DNA of 64,000 bases from Curtobacterium sp. VKM Ac-1393 (GTDB taxonomy: Bacteria; Actinomycetota; Actinomycetes; Actinomycetales; Microbacteriaceae), in NCBI RefSeq assembly GCF_015350995.1, contig NZ_JADKRW010000002.1, positions 310,001 through 374,000 of the forward strand. The letters are read 5' to 3'. Under the pieces are notes generated by a model. It was not told the origin of the DNA, made no database searches, and saw only the letters and a list, made by a program, of their open reading frames with translations. Below, one piece after another: positions 18,145 to 27,493 of this stretch. Position 1 is the first letter of the stretch. The number at the start of each line of letters is the position of its first letter. The position numbers and the translations under genes were made by a program.

Positions 18145-18849
18145 CTAGGGCCAGCTCGGCTCCGTCGCGGGCATGATCGACAACTCGCGGATCTCGCAAC
18201 CGGCGGGCTGTGACAGCGCGAACAGGATCGCGTTGGCGACGTACTCCGGCTCGATGAGCTGCGCGTCCGGACCGGGCTTGTACTGCTCGGTGCGGTCGGC
18301 GAAGAAGTTCGTCCGCATGCCCGCCGGGATCACGTTCGTGACGCCGACGCTGCCGCCGGTCTCGGCGGCGAGGGCCTGCGAGAACCCGCGGACGCCGAAC
18401 TTCGATGCCGAGTACGCGGTCCCGTCACCGACCCCGCGCAGGGCGAGTGACGACGACACCGTGACGACCCGGCCGTGCGACGCCGTGAGCGCGGGGAGCG
18501 CGGCACGCACGACAGCAGCGGTGCCGAGCAGGTTGACCGCCACGATCCGCTCCCAGGCGCCGGACGAGATCCCGCCGATCGGCGCCGGGGTGTCGATGCC
18601 GGCGGCGGTCACGACGGCGTCGAGTCCGCCGTGGCGCTCGGCGGCTGCACGCACGGCGTCCTCGGTGGCGGCCGTGTCGGTGACGTCGACCGCGACCGCG
18701 TCGATCCCGTCGGCGACGGCGGCGATCCGCAGGTCGAGGACGATCGGGGTACCGCCGGCCTCGGTGACCGCGGCGACGACCGCGGCACCGAGCCCGGAGG
18801 CACCGCCGGTGACGAGGACACGGCCGATGGGGGTGGTGGGGACGGGCAT
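18145..18849 (-). CDS. Short-chain dehydrogenase/reductase
   Basis: This 234-residue classical SDR has the nucleotide motif TGGASGLG (residues 14-21), AAG at 82-84 and the catalytic YSASK (Tyr146, Lys150) preceded by VSSS. It is not an HldD-type extended SDR, so it is unlikely to epimerise ADP-heptose. It is the last gene of the heptose operon, 53 bases after hldE copy B. GGAAGGAAG precedes the ATG. It may oxidise or reduce a sugar or polyol in the glycan, but the substrate is not predictable. Confidence 0.9.
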   Translation of the reverse strand: MPVPTTPIGRVLVTGGASGLGAAVVAAVTEAGGTPIVLDLRIAAVADGIDAVAVDVTDTAATEDAVRAAAERHGGLDAVVTAAGIDTPAPIGGISSGAWERIVAVNLLGTAAVVRAALPALTASHGRVVTVSSSLALRGVGDGTAYSASKFGVRGFSQALAAETGGSVGVTNVIPAGMRTNFFADRTEQYKPGPDAQLIEPEYVANAILFALSQPAGCEIRELSIMPATEPSWP

Positions 18850-18902
18850 GGACTTCCTTCCGGAGGACGTGGAGCGGGACCTGGAGCGTGGGACCTGCCG
18901 GC

Positions 18903-20339
18903 TCAGCCGACGTGCGCGAGCGCGGCTGCGAGCCGCGTGGTGGAGCGGCCGGGGTGGAACGGCACCGTGACGACGTGGCCGCCCCACTCCGCGAGCGTCG
19001 CGGACTCGGGCAGCTCGCTCGCGGTGTAGTCGCCGCCCTTCGCCCACACGTCGGGACGGAATCGGCGCAGGGCCGCGTCGGGGGTGTGCTCGTCGAACAC
19101 GACGACGGCGTCGACGCAGTCCAGCGCGAGCAGCAGTTCGACGCGGTCGTCCTGGGTCGTGATCGGCCGGTCGGGTCCCTTGAGCGCCCGGACCGAGCTG
19201 TCCGAGTTGAGGCACACCACCAGGCAGTCGCCGAGGGCCCGTGCCGCGGACAGCGTGCGGGCGTGCCCGGCGTGCAGCAGGTCGAAGCACCCGCCCGTGG
19301 CGACGACGGTGCCGCCGGCGCTCCGGACGTCGTGCACGGTGCGCAGGGCGTCCCGGTCGGTGCCCGGGACCGCGACCGGAGCGGGCTCGTCAGCGAGGAG
19401 CGCCGCCACGCCGCCCGCCGCGAGGTACCCCGACGCGGCGACGACACCGGCGGACACCGCCTCGGCGACGTCGGCACCCGAAGCGAGGGCGACGGCGACG
19501 CCCGCGGCCAGCCGGTCACCAGCGCCGCACGGGTCCCCGGTGCTGACGGAGGGGGCCGGCACGAAGCGGCTGTCCGTGCGGGCGTCGGCGACGAGCGCCC
19601 CGCGGTCGCCGAGCGTGACGGCGACCGCACCGACCCGCCACTGCGCGACGAGCGTCGCCGCGGCCACGGTCGCGAACGGCACGCCCTGCCCCTCGAGTCC
19701 GGTGAAGCCGCGGGCCTCGGCGGCGTTGGGGGTCGCGACGGTGATGCCCTCGACGGGCACGGCGCCCCTGGGGTGCGGGTCCCAGACGACGGGCACGTGC
19801 TCGGCGGCCCGGGCGATCGCGTCCCGCACGGCAGGCGCGGCGGCGACCCCGCGGCCGTAGTCGGCGACCACGACCGCGTCGACGTCGTCGAGCGCGGCGG
19901 TCATGGCCGGCGTCGCGGTGGGGACCGGCGGGGTCGCGCAGCCCTCGTCGATCCGGACCAGGGCGTGGTCGGCCACGCGCACCCGGGTCTTCACGGGCGT
20001 CGGTGCGCCGGACGGTCCGGCGACGACCGTGACGTCGGGGAGCAGGTCGCGGAGCTCCTGCGCCCGGGTGTCGTCGCCCAGGACGGTGACCAGGACGACC
20101 TCGTGACCGTCCCGCGCGAGCATGGTCGCGACGAGCCCGGCGCCCCCGGCACGGCGGACGTCGGTGGTGACGTCGAGCACGGGGACCGGGGCGTCCGGGC
20201 TGAGCCGGTCACTCGTCCCCGACACGTCGACGTCGAGCAGGGTGTCGCCGACGACCGCGATCCGGAGGCGACGTCCGACCGCGCGCGACGTCGGCCCGCG
20301 CGACGTCGACACGCCAGACGTCGACCCCCGTGCCGTCAT
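18903..20339 (-). CDS. Second bifunctional HldE-like kinase/adenylyltransferase (copy B, diverged)
   Basis: This 478-residue protein has the same two-domain order as copy A. The kinase half has GDTLLDVDVSGTSDRLSPDA and CGAGD with catalytic Asp275. The usual PGGAANVAxN sugar-binding stretch is replaced by RRAGGAGLVATMLARDG, lacking the asparagines. The nucleotidyltransferase half keeps CFDLLHAGH (HAGH 356-359), LKGPDRP and WAKGGDY. The kinase may therefore take a different sugar phosphate or be weak, while the transferase looks competent. The ATG overlaps the gmhA stop. The first 20 residues are a Ser/Thr-rich tail. Confidence 0.85.
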   Translation of the reverse strand: MTARGSTSGVSTSRGPTSRAVGRRLRIAVVGDTLLDVDVSGTSDRLSPDAPVPVLDVTTDVRRAGGAGLVATMLARDGHEVVLVTVLGDDTRAQELRDLLPDVTVVAGPSGAPTPVKTRVRVADHALVRIDEGCATPPVPTATPAMTAALDDVDAVVVADYGRGVAAAPAVRDAIARAAEHVPVVWDPHPRGAVPVEGITVATPNAAEARGFTGLEGQGVPFATVAAATLVAQWRVGAVAVTLGDRGALVADARTDSRFVPAPSVSTGDPCGAGDRLAAGVAVALASGADVAEAVSAGVVAASGYLAAGGVAALLADEPAPVAVPGTDRDALRTVHDVRSAGGTVVATGGCFDLLHAGHARTLSAARALGDCLVVCLNSDSSVRALKGPDRPITTQDDRVELLLALDCVDAVVVFDEHTPDAALRRFRPDVWAKGGDYTASELPESATLAEWGGHVVTVPFHPGRSTTRLAAALAHVG

Positions 20340-20956
20340 CGTCGACCTCCGCGGCGCAGCGCGGGCTCCATGGCCCGGCAGAGGGCGTGCACGAGGACGA
20401 GCTGCGCCTCCTGCACGTTCGCGGACGCTCCGTCGATGCAGATCGCGTCGTCCACCGCCTCGGCCAACGGGTTGGGGCGTGGACCGGTCATCGCGATGGT
20501 CCGTGCACCGACGGCGCGGGCGGACTCGGCGGCGCGGAGCAGGTTCGGGCTCTTCCCGCTCGTCGACAGCAGCACCACGACGTCGCCGGCGCGGGCGTGC
20601 GCCGACACCTGCCGAGCGAAGACCTGGTCGAAGCCGTAGTCGTTGCCGATGGCGGTGACCGCCGAGCTCTCGGCGTGCAACGCGATCGCCGAGTACGCGG
20701 GCCGGTCGCCGTCGAAGCGTCCCGTGAGTTCCGAGGTCAGGTGCTGCGCCTCGGCCGCGGACCCGCCGTTGCCCGCGGCGAGCAGCCGTCGGCCGGCGAC
20801 GAGTCGGCCGGCGACGTCGTCCGCCCACGCGGCGATGTGGTCGCCGTGCGCGACGAGCGACGCGATCACGGGGACCGATGCCGCGACGTGGGCGAGCACG
20901 ATGCGGGCACTCGCGGTGACCTGCTCGTCGATCCCGGTCTGCTGGTCGATGCTCAT
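20336..20956 (-). CDS. gmhA: Sedoheptulose-7-phosphate isomerase
   Basis: This 206-residue SIS-domain isomerase converts sedoheptulose 7-phosphate to D-glycero-D-manno-heptose 7-phosphate, the first step of ADP-heptose synthesis. [20 protein letters not shown] is the GmhA signature with active-site glutamate, [12 protein letters not shown] binds phosphate, and [11 protein letters not shown] supplies the C-terminal histidine. Its start and stop overlap neighbours in ATGA junctions, placing it firmly in the heptose operon. Confidence 0.93.
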   Translation of the reverse strand: MSIDQQTGIDEQVTASARIVLAHVAASVPVIASLVAHGDHIAAWADDVAGRLVAGRRLLAAGNGGSAAEAQHLTSELTGRFDGDRPAYSAIALHAESSAVTAIGNDYGFDQVFARQVSAHARAGDVVVLLSTSGKSPNLLRAAESARAVGARTIAMTGPRPNPLAEAVDDAICIDGASANVQEAQLVLVHALCRAMEPALRRGGRR

Positions 20957-22236
20957 CGTGCGGTCCTCTCCGTCGGCGTGACGGCGCGGGCGACCCGGCC
21001 GGGGTGGGTGGTCCGGGCGGCACCGAGCCGGGAGTAGACACGCTCGCTGTCCGCGGCGACCTGCTGCCACGTGTACCGCGCCTCGACGCGCTCCCGTCCG
21101 GCCAGCCCGTACGCCGCACGGCGGTCCGGGGCGTCGAGCAGGGCGCCGACGGCGGCGGCCACGGCGGACTCGTCGCGCGGCGGGACGTGCAGACCGGTCG
21201 CGTCCTCGACGACGGTGTCGATGAGGCCGCCGACCCGCGAGGCGACGACCGCGCGACCACAGGCCATCGCCTCGAGCGGCACGATACCGAACGGCTCGTA
21301 CCAGGGTGCGCAGACGACCACGTCGGCACTGCGGTACAGGGCGGGCATCTCGTGCTGCCCGAGCTGTCCGCGGAAGGTCACGTGGTCGCGGACACCCAGC
21401 GACCGGGCCAGGGCGTCCAGGCGCTGGTGCTCCGGGTCGTCGGGCAGGTCGGCGCCCGCGACGCCCGCACCGCCGACCACGACGAGTTCGACGTCGCGGC
21501 CCTGCTCGACGAGCCGTGCCAGCGCGGCGATCGTGGTGCCGACACCCTTGCGCCGGACCAACCGCGACACCGTGAGCACCCGGTGGGCACGTCCCCGTGG
21601 CTCTGCGGCACCGTCGGGCCGGAAGCGCGTCACGTCCACCCCGCACGGCACCACCGAGATGTTGTGCAGCGGGACCCCGAGCGCCTTCAGCTCGAAGGCC
21701 TCGTCCGAGCAGGTGGCGACGACCTGGTCGACGCTCCGCCCGACGGCCGGCTCGACCCACTCGCGCTCGGCGGGGCTCGTGTCCGCCGCTCCCTGGTGCC
21801 GGCGCTTCACGACACCGAGTGCGTGGAAGGTCTGCACCACCGGCACCCGGGTCCCGCCGCTGCGGGCCTGCACCTGGGCGACGGCGTCGAGCGCAGCGTG
21901 ACCGGACATCCAGAAGTGCGCGTGCACGACGTCGGGCCGGTCGACGAACCACTCGGCGGCCAGGACGGCGGCGAACGTGCCCATGTACGGGAACAGCTCG
22001 TCCTTCGGCACGGAGCGCGCCGGGCCGGCGTCGACGTGCACGACGTCGACGCCGGGTCGCAGCCGGACCCGGACCGCCTGCGAGGCGTCCTCGCGGCGCG
22101 TGTACACGGTCACGTGGTGCCCGCGGTCCGCGAGCGCCCCGGAGAGCTCCGCGACGTGGACGTTCTGTCCGCCGGCGTCCACCCCGCCGAGCACCGCGAG
22201 CGGACTCGCGTGCTCGGACACCATCGCGATCCTCAC
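20953..22236 (-). CDS. Glycosyltransferase family 4
   Basis: This 427-residue GT-B retaining transferase has an N-terminal [19 protein letters not shown] loop similar to MshA and sucrose-phosphate-synthase-like enzymes. The C-terminal [11 protein letters not shown] matches the E-x7-E donor motif. Some residues ([15 protein letters not shown]) are typical of the family. It is encoded in the heptose operon between another transferase and gmhA with four-base overlaps. The donor could be a nucleotide sugar other than ADP-heptose. The GTG at 22236 is fixed by the GTGA overlap. Confidence 0.9.
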   Translation of the reverse strand: MRIAMVSEHASPLAVLGGVDAGGQNVHVAELSGALADRGHHVTVYTRREDASQAVRVRLRPGVDVVHVDAGPARSVPKDELFPYMGTFAAVLAAEWFVDRPDVVHAHFWMSGHAALDAVAQVQARSGGTRVPVVQTFHALGVVKRRHQGAADTSPAEREWVEPAVGRSVDQVVATCSDEAFELKALGVPLHNISVVPCGVDVTRFRPDGAAEPRGRAHRVLTVSRLVRRKGVGTTIAALARLVEQGRDVELVVVGGAGVAGADLPDDPEHQRLDALARSLGVRDHVTFRGQLGQHEMPALYRSADVVVCAPWYEPFGIVPLEAMACGRAVVASRVGGLIDTVVEDATGLHVPPRDESAVAAAVGALLDAPDRRAAYGLAGRERVEARYTWQQVAADSERVYSRLGAARTTHPGRVARAVTPTERTAR

Positions 22237-23231
22237 CGTCGGCTCCCGTCGAGCAGGGTGCCCGCCGCGCGGCGACGCGCGCCGCGCGTGACGGCGTCGT
22301 CGAGCAGGTCGTCCCAGTCCGCGGTGAAGCGTCCGAGCGCGTGCCGTGCGAGCACGGCCTCCCGCGCCACGGCACCCCGTCGGCGCGCCTCGTCCGGGTC
22401 GTCGAGCAGGATCCGGGAGGCCCGCACCAGCTCCTCGACGTCGGTCGCGATCGCGCCGGCACCGTCCGGGACCGTCCGGCTCGCGTCCGTCGCCGCGAGC
22501 ACCAGCACCGGCATCGCCATGTGCATCGCCTCGAGCAGCGACAGCCCGAGCGAGGTCCACCGGTTCGGGTGCACGTACGCCCGCCGTTCGGCGAGCGCCG
22601 CGTGCATCGGGTCGGCGGGGACGTCGCCCCGGGGGACGACGCGGTCGCCGAGGCCGAGTTCCGACAGGCGTCCGGTGCCGATGCCCCACACGTCGACGGG
22701 TGCGACGGCGGCGAAGCGGGGGAGCAGATCGGTGCCGACGACGCGGTTCCGGCGGACGGGTTCGTTGATGACGACACCCAGACGGTCGAGTGCGCCGGTG
22801 TAGAGCGGCCCGGGGTCGACGACGCCGTGCTCGACGACGGTGGTCCGCGTGGAGCCGCAGTCCCACATCAGGGCGTTCCAGTGGGTCACGTGCGCGATCA
22901 CCAGGTCGTCGTGGTCTCGGAGCGGGTGCCGGCTGTCCGGCACGGCGACGCGCGGGGCATTGTGCTCGACGAAGACCATCGGGACGTCCCGGCCGCCGAG
23001 CAGGCGCTGCGCGGTGTCACGTTCCTCGGTGCGCTGCAGGACGACGACGTCGATCTCGGCCTCGGCGACGTCGGCGGGGGCGATCTCGACGACGCTGTCC
23101 GGCCAGGCACGACCGCCACGGCCGAGGCCCCAGGCGTCCCGAGCCGGTGTCGTCGGCACCAGGTACTCGTGCGGGCCGCGGACGAACGCGTCCATCCAGC
23201 CGCCGTGCACGTGCCACACCAGGATGCGCAT
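22233..23231 (-). CDS. GT-B glycosyltransferase, GT4-like
   Basis: This 332-residue protein opens [23 protein letters not shown] and has a C-terminal [20 protein letters not shown] segment, which matches the donor-binding half of GT4 enzymes. The first acidic residue of E-x7-E is not obvious ([12 protein letters not shown]), so it is an atypical member. No membrane segment or signal is seen. AAAGG lies just upstream of the ATG. It probably adds one sugar of the heptose-containing glycan; specificity is unknown. Confidence 0.82.
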   Translation of the reverse strand: MRILVWHVHGGWMDAFVRGPHEYLVPTTPARDAWGLGRGGRAWPDSVVEIAPADVAEAEIDVVVLQRTEERDTAQRLLGGRDVPMVFVEHNAPRVAVPDSRHPLRDHDDLVIAHVTHWNALMWDCGSTRTTVVEHGVVDPGPLYTGALDRLGVVINEPVRRNRVVGTDLLPRFAAVAPVDVWGIGTGRLSELGLGDRVVPRGDVPADPMHAALAERRAYVHPNRWTSLGLSLLEAMHMAMPVLVLAATDASRTVPDGAGAIATDVEELVRASRILLDDPDEARRRGAVAREAVLARHALGRFTADWDDLLDDAVTRGARRRAAGTLLDGSRR

Positions 23232-23283
23232 GCGGAGCCTTTCGGTCGAGCCGGAACGGGGGAAGGAGAAGCAGTGGCGGACG

Positions 23284-24360
23284 CTACGCAGCGCCCGCTC
23301 CGGCGCTGCGCAGACTTCTCGGTTCCATCCGTGAAGCGCGGACGAGCAGTCTCCGGTGCGCGTCGAGGACGTCCTCGACGCGCACCGAGGCCAGGCACGG
23401 GTGGCCGTCGACGGGGCACTCACGGGCGCGGCTGAGCCGGCAGGGCGCGTCCTGGTCGCCGAGCAGTTCGACGAGCGGTGCGGACGGGGCCCACTTGACG
23501 GCGGGGACGACGGGGGAGAACAGGCTGACGATCGGCACGCGGACGGCGGCGGCGAGGTGTGCGGGTCCGGTGTTGCCGACCACGACCACCTCGGCGCCGG
23601 CGAGCACCGCCGCGAGTTCGGCGGGTGTGGTCCGGCCGCCGAGGTCGATGCCCGTGGCACCCGCGACCGACGCGGTGAGTGCACGCTCCCCGGCGGATCC
23701 GGTGACCACGACGGGGACACCGCGCTCGGCGTACGCGGCGACGAGGTCCCGGTGGCGGACCGCGGGCCACGACCGGGCCGGCACGCTCGCGCCGGGGTGG
23801 ACGACCACGTACCGGTCCAGCCCGGCCACGGCCGGTGGTGCCACGGCGTCTTGACGCACCACGAGCCTCCCGTCGTCCCCCGGCGGCAGCCGGAACCCGG
23901 CCGCCTCGGCGATCCGCAGGGCACGCTGCGACTCCGTGACGTCCTCGGGCAGGTCCTCGCCGGGGCGCAGTCGGACGTCGAGGAGCGAACCGGGGTGGTC
24001 GACGGACGCACCCGTCACGCGGACGACACCGGCGAGGCGCAGGAGCAGGGCAAGGGGCAGCGGCGACTGGTGGAACGATGTGAGGACGACCGCTTCGTCG
24101 GGTCCTTCCTCGGCGACCAGTGCGCGGAGTTCCGCGACGACGGCGTCGTCGATCGGTCGTGCGGTCTCCGGCACCCACGGCGCCGCCCACACCCGGACGC
24201 GGTCGACTCCGGGCAGCAGCTCGGCCGCCGGCGCCCCCTGCGGTCCGCAGAGCATCGTGACGTGCGCGGCCCGAGCGGCGACGGCCCGGACGGCGGGGCC
24301 GGTGACGAGGACGTCGCCGAACGAGTCGAGCCGTGCCACCAGCACCCGGGGGTGGCTCAT
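23284..24360 (-). CDS. Glycosyltransferase family 9 (heptosyltransferase-like, copy B)
   Basis: This 358-residue GT9 enzyme has LVARLDSFGDVLVTGPAVRA at the N-terminus, VVVHPGASVPARSWP in the middle and VVGNTGPAHLAAAVRVP in the donor site. It ends with a CRLSRARECPVDGHPC cluster, a cysteine set common in the family. Its ATG overlaps the gmhB stop (ATGA), so a predicted heptose phosphatase and a heptosyltransferase are translationally linked. A 52-base gap separates it from the next transferase gene. Confidence 0.9.
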   Translation of the reverse strand: MSHPRVLVARLDSFGDVLVTGPAVRAVAARAAHVTMLCGPQGAPAAELLPGVDRVRVWAAPWVPETARPIDDAVVAELRALVAEEGPDEAVVLTSFHQSPLPLALLLRLAGVVRVTGASVDHPGSLLDVRLRPGEDLPEDVTESQRALRIAEAAGFRLPPGDDGRLVVRQDAVAPPAVAGLDRYVVVHPGASVPARSWPAVRHRDLVAAYAERGVPVVVTGSAGERALTASVAGATGIDLGGRTTPAELAAVLAGAEVVVVGNTGPAHLAAAVRVPIVSLFSPVVPAVKWAPSAPLVELLGDQDAPCRLSRARECPVDGHPCLASVRVEDVLDAHRRLLVRASRMEPRSLRSAGAGAA

Positions 24361-24914
24361 GTCCGGTCCGTCGCGGGGCCGGCGTGGTCGATGACGAGCT
24401 GGACGGCGGCGTCGAGGCTCGCCGCGACCGTGTCCGCGTCGTCGACCTCGTGCCGGAGCGTCCGCCCGGTCGGCACGAGGACGCCCTGCGCCCCGGCGGC
24501 GCGCGCGGCCTGCACGTCGGCGCCGACGTCGCCGATCACCACGAGCGTCTCCGGCGACAACCCGAGCCGGTCGGCGGCGTCGAGCACCATCCCCGGCCGC
24601 GGCTTCCGGCAGGCGCAGTCGTCGGCGTCGTCGTGCGGGCAGACGCACCACACGTCGAACGGTCCGACGAGCTGGTCCACCCGCGCGTTCGTCGCGTCGA
24701 CCTGTTCGCGCGTCGCCAGGCCCTTCGCGATCACCGACTGGTTCGTGACGACGCCGACCCGGAGGCCCGCGGACCGCGCACGGTCGACGGCGCGCCGGGC
24801 TCCGGGCACGGGGACGACCAGGCGCGGGTCCGCGTTGTACGGCACGTCCACGACGAGGGTGTCGTCGCGGTCGAAGAGCAGGCCGCGGATCACGCGGTCC
24901 GGTACGAGGGCCAT
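24357..24914 (-). CDS. gmhB: D-glycero-D-manno-heptose 1,7-bisphosphate phosphatase
   Basis: This 185-residue HAD-superfamily phosphatase resembles GmhB and histidinol phosphatase. The first motif reads LLFDRDDTLV (nucleophile and acid aspartates), motif two is VTNQS, and the zinc-binding loop CVCPHDDADDCACRKP is complete. VVIGDVGADVQAARAAG is the metal-binding motif. It should remove the 7-phosphate from heptose bisphosphate before adenylylation. It is the first gene of the minus-strand heptose operon. Confidence 0.88.
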   Translation of the reverse strand: MALVPDRVIRGLLFDRDDTLVVDVPYNADPRLVVPVPGARRAVDRARSAGLRVGVVTNQSVIAKGLATREQVDATNARVDQLVGPFDVWCVCPHDDADDCACRKPRPGMVLDAADRLGLSPETLVVIGDVGADVQAARAAGAQGVLVPTGRTLRHEVDDADTVAASLDAAVQLVIDHAGPATDRT

Positions 24915-25014
24915 GGGCCCGGACTACCGGGCGGTCGCCGCGCACCGGCCCAGATCAGCCGCCGAACGCGGGTGCTCCGTGCCGGGCCAGCGGGAGCCGC
25001 TTAGCGTCACGGCG
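24915..25014. promoter_or_regulatory. Divergent promoter region of heptose operons
   Basis: The 100 bases separate gmhB (leftward) from the third GT9 gene (rightward), so promoters for both must lie here or overlap the coding starts. I see no clear palindromic operator. Confidence 0.4.
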
Positions 25015-26007
25015 GTGACCGCCCTCGAGAACCTGCCCGACGCCGACGGGCGTCCGGAGCTGGTCGTCCTCCGCGCCATCAAGCTCGGTGACCTGCTCGT
25101 CGCCGTCCCGGCGCTCCGTGCCCTGCGTCGGGGCTTCCCGGACCACCGGATCACCCTGGCCACCACCGCGTGGCTGGCACCGGTCGTCGAACTCGTCCCC
25201 GCGATCGACGTCCACCTGGCCCAGCACGGGCTCGACCACCCGATCACCGTCCCCACGGGTGTCGTCGACGTCGCGGTGAACCTGCACGGTGCGGGTCCGG
25301 AGTCGTCCGACCTGATCGCCGCGCTGCAGCCCCGTCGCGTCATCGGGCACGCCGACCCGACCCACGGGTACGCGGGTCCGGCGTGGCCCTCCGACGTGCA
25401 CGAGCGCGACCGCTGGGCCGACCTGCTCGTCTGGCACGGCGTCCCCGCCGACGCGACGGACGTCACGATCGAGCGGCCGGTGGCGCCTCCCGTGATCGCC
25501 TATGCCGCGGTCGTGCACGTGGGCGCCTTCCACGGTGCGCGGCACTGGCCGACGGACCGATTCGCCGACGTGGTGCGTGGGCTGCGGGACCGCGGTGCCG
25601 ACGTGGTCCTGACGGGAGGCGCGGACGACGTCGTCCGTGCGCGCGCCGTCGCGGACGCGTCCGGCACGGCGCCGGGGGCGGTCCTGGCCGGCACGCTGGG
25701 GCTGCAGGACTTCGCGGGGCTCGTCGCGGCGGCACGCGTCGTCGTGACCGTCGACACCGGTGCAGCGCACCTCGCGACCGCCTACGGCGTGCCGTCGGTG
25801 GTGCTGTTCGGTCCGGCACCACCCGAGGCCTGGGGGCCGCCGGCAACGGGTCCGCACGTCGTGCTCACCGACGCCTCGGTGCGCCGCGGGGACGTGTTCG
25901 CCGAGGACCCGGACCCGGCGATCCTCGCGGTCGGCGCCTCGGACGTGCTCGCCGCGGTGGACCGTCTCGGTGTGCTCCGGGTGACCGCACAGGCGACCGA
26001 CCGGTAA
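25015..26007 (+). CDS. Glycosyltransferase family 9 (heptosyltransferase-like, copy C)
   Basis: This 330-residue GT9 enzyme has VVLRAIKLGDLLVAVPALRA at the N-terminus, VVHVGAFHGARHWP in the middle and VVTVDTGAAHLATAYGVPS as the donor motif. It is divergent from gmhB. The GTG at 25015 is chosen because the family domain begins 17 residues later and no better start lies upstream; the ribosome site is weak. Three GT9 paralogues in one island suggest successive heptose additions or different acceptors. Confidence 0.88.
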   Translation: MTALENLPDADGRPELVVLRAIKLGDLLVAVPALRALRRGFPDHRITLATTAWLAPVVELVPAIDVHLAQHGLDHPITVPTGVVDVAVNLHGAGPESSDLIAALQPRRVIGHADPTHGYAGPAWPSDVHERDRWADLLVWHGVPADATDVTIERPVAPPVIAYAAVVHVGAFHGARHWPTDRFADVVRGLRDRGADVVLTGGADDVVRARAVADASGTAPGAVLAGTLGLQDFAGLVAAARVVVTVDTGAAHLATAYGVPSVVLFGPAPPEAWGPPATGPHVVLTDASVRRGDVFAEDPDPAILAVGASDVLAAVDRLGVLRVTAQATDR

Positions 26008-26057
26008 CGTCGACCGAGAGCCGCACGGACCTGCCGGCAGCTCGGAGGGAGCCCGTC

Positions 26058-26414
26058 GTGTTCGAAGCCGCCAACATCCGTGACTGGATCGGCCTGCCGG
26101 TCGTCGACGAGGCCGAGGACAAGGTCGGCACGCTCGAGAGCATCTACTACGACACCGCGACGTCGGAGCCCGCGTTCGGTGCGCTGACCACCGGCATGGT
26201 CGGGTTCCAGAAGCTCGTGTTCGTGCCGCTCTTCGGGGCGACGGTCGCGCCGAAGCACCTGCGCGTCACGTTCCCGAAGAAGCTCGTCAAGGACGCGCCG
26301 TCGATCTCGACCGACGGCGAGCTCGACGCCGCCACCGAGCCCGAGCTCTTCCAGCACTACGGGCTCGAGTACCGCACCGGCAGCGGCGGCGAGCGTCGCC
26401 TCGGGCGTCGCTGA
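26058..26414 (+). CDS. PRC-barrel domain protein
   Basis: This 118-residue protein has a PRC-barrel fold (about residues 8-75, IGLPVVDEAEDKVGTLESIY). Such domains bind proteins or RNA and are common in small actinobacterial stress genes. The C-terminal 40 residues are charged. GGAGGGA lies seven bases before the GTG at 26058, which decides the start. No partner is implied by the neighbours. Confidence 0.85.
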   Translation: MFEAANIRDWIGLPVVDEAEDKVGTLESIYYDTATSEPAFGALTTGMVGFQKLVFVPLFGATVAPKHLRVTFPKKLVKDAPSISTDGELDAATEPELFQHYGLEYRTGSGGERRLGRR

Positions 26415-26446
26415 GGCAGCAGCTGATCCGCATCGTCCGCCGCCCC

Positions 26447-27493
26447 TTGCGCGCCGTCCTGGCGGCGGTCGCCGTCGCGTGCCTGGTGCTCGCGGGTTCC
26501 GGCGGCGCTCTGGGCGCGACCACGGCGTCCGCGGCACCGATGTGGCCGGTACCGGCGCCCTACCCGGTCACCGCCGACCCGGCCGAGACGCTCGACGCGA
26601 TCCCGCCCGGCAGTGAGTACGTGGCGCTCGGCGACTCGTACTCGGCCGGGTACGGCCTGGGGGACCGCACCGGTCTGCCGACGAACGCGTGCGTCCAGTC
26701 GGCTCGGGACTACCCGCACCGGCTCGCGGCGCAGTTCGGGCTGGCCCTGACCGACGTCTCCTGCGCCGGCGCCACGAGCGCCGACGTGACCACGGGCCAC
26801 CAGTTCAAGGGCGTCCCACCCCAGATCGACTCGTTGTCCGACCGGACCCGTCTCGTGACCCTGACGATCGGCGGCAACGACGCCGATCTGTTCGGCACGG
26901 CAGCGGCGTGCCTCGCGATCTCCGCGGACGGTCCGGTGTTCTCCGGCCGCGACGCCCCGTCGTGCGAGAGCGCCCTGGTGCAGGACGGCGTCGACCAACT
27001 CGGCGTGAAGATCCAGTCGCGGGTGGCGCTCGGCATCGCCGACACCCTGGCAGCCGTCGAGCGGGCTGCGCCGAACGCCGTCGTGGTGTTCCTCGGGTAC
27101 CCGGCGATCTTCCCGGACACGACGAACACGCCCGCGAAGGGCTGCTTCCGGTCCGCGCTCGACCTCGGCACCCTCGCCGGCTCGTTCCCGTCGGACACGT
27201 ACCCCTTCACGGACACCGACGTCGCGTACCTGCACGGGGTGCAGGACGAGCTCAACGAGGTCTCCCGCTCCGCCGCCGACGCCGCCGGGGTGCGGTTCGT
27301 CGACGTGTTCGCCAGCACGCAGGACCACTCGCCGTGCGCCCCGTCGAAGCGCTACGTGGCCGGCGTGACGCTGACCGGCTCCGGTGACCTGCGGAAGATC
27401 GACCTGCAAGCCGGCGCCCTGCACCCGAACGAACGCGGCGTCAGGTACCTGACCGAGCAGATGGCCGACGCGATCCGCGCCCTCGCCGACTGA
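26447..27493 (+). CDS. Secreted SGNH/GDSL hydrolase
   Basis: This 348-residue esterase/lipase-like enzyme has a signal peptide (hydrophobic residues 2-25, cleavage probably after TASA). SGNH blocks are VALGDSYSAGYG (catalytic serine), a glycine in SCAGATSADV, GGND and ALHPNERG (histidine). Six cysteines suggest disulfides outside the cell. The start is uncertain: the TTG at 26447 gives a short n-region, while an in-frame CTG at 26423 follows a GAGG. Substrates may be lipids or acetylated glycans. The 3' end overlaps the convergent stress-protein gene by 53 bases. Confidence 0.87.
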   Translation: MRAVLAAVAVACLVLAGSGGALGATTASAAPMWPVPAPYPVTADPAETLDAIPPGSEYVALGDSYSAGYGLGDRTGLPTNACVQSARDYPHRLAAQFGLALTDVSCAGATSADVTTGHQFKGVPPQIDSLSDRTRLVTLTIGGNDADLFGTAAACLAISADGPVFSGRDAPSCESALVQDGVDQLGVKIQSRVALGIADTLAAVERAAPNAVVVFLGYPAIFPDTTNTPAKGCFRSALDLGTLAGSFPSDTYPFTDTDVAYLHGVQDELNEVSRSAADAAGVRFVDVFASTQDHSPCAPSKRYVAGVTLTGSGDLRKIDLQAGALHPNERGVRYLTEQMADAIRALAD

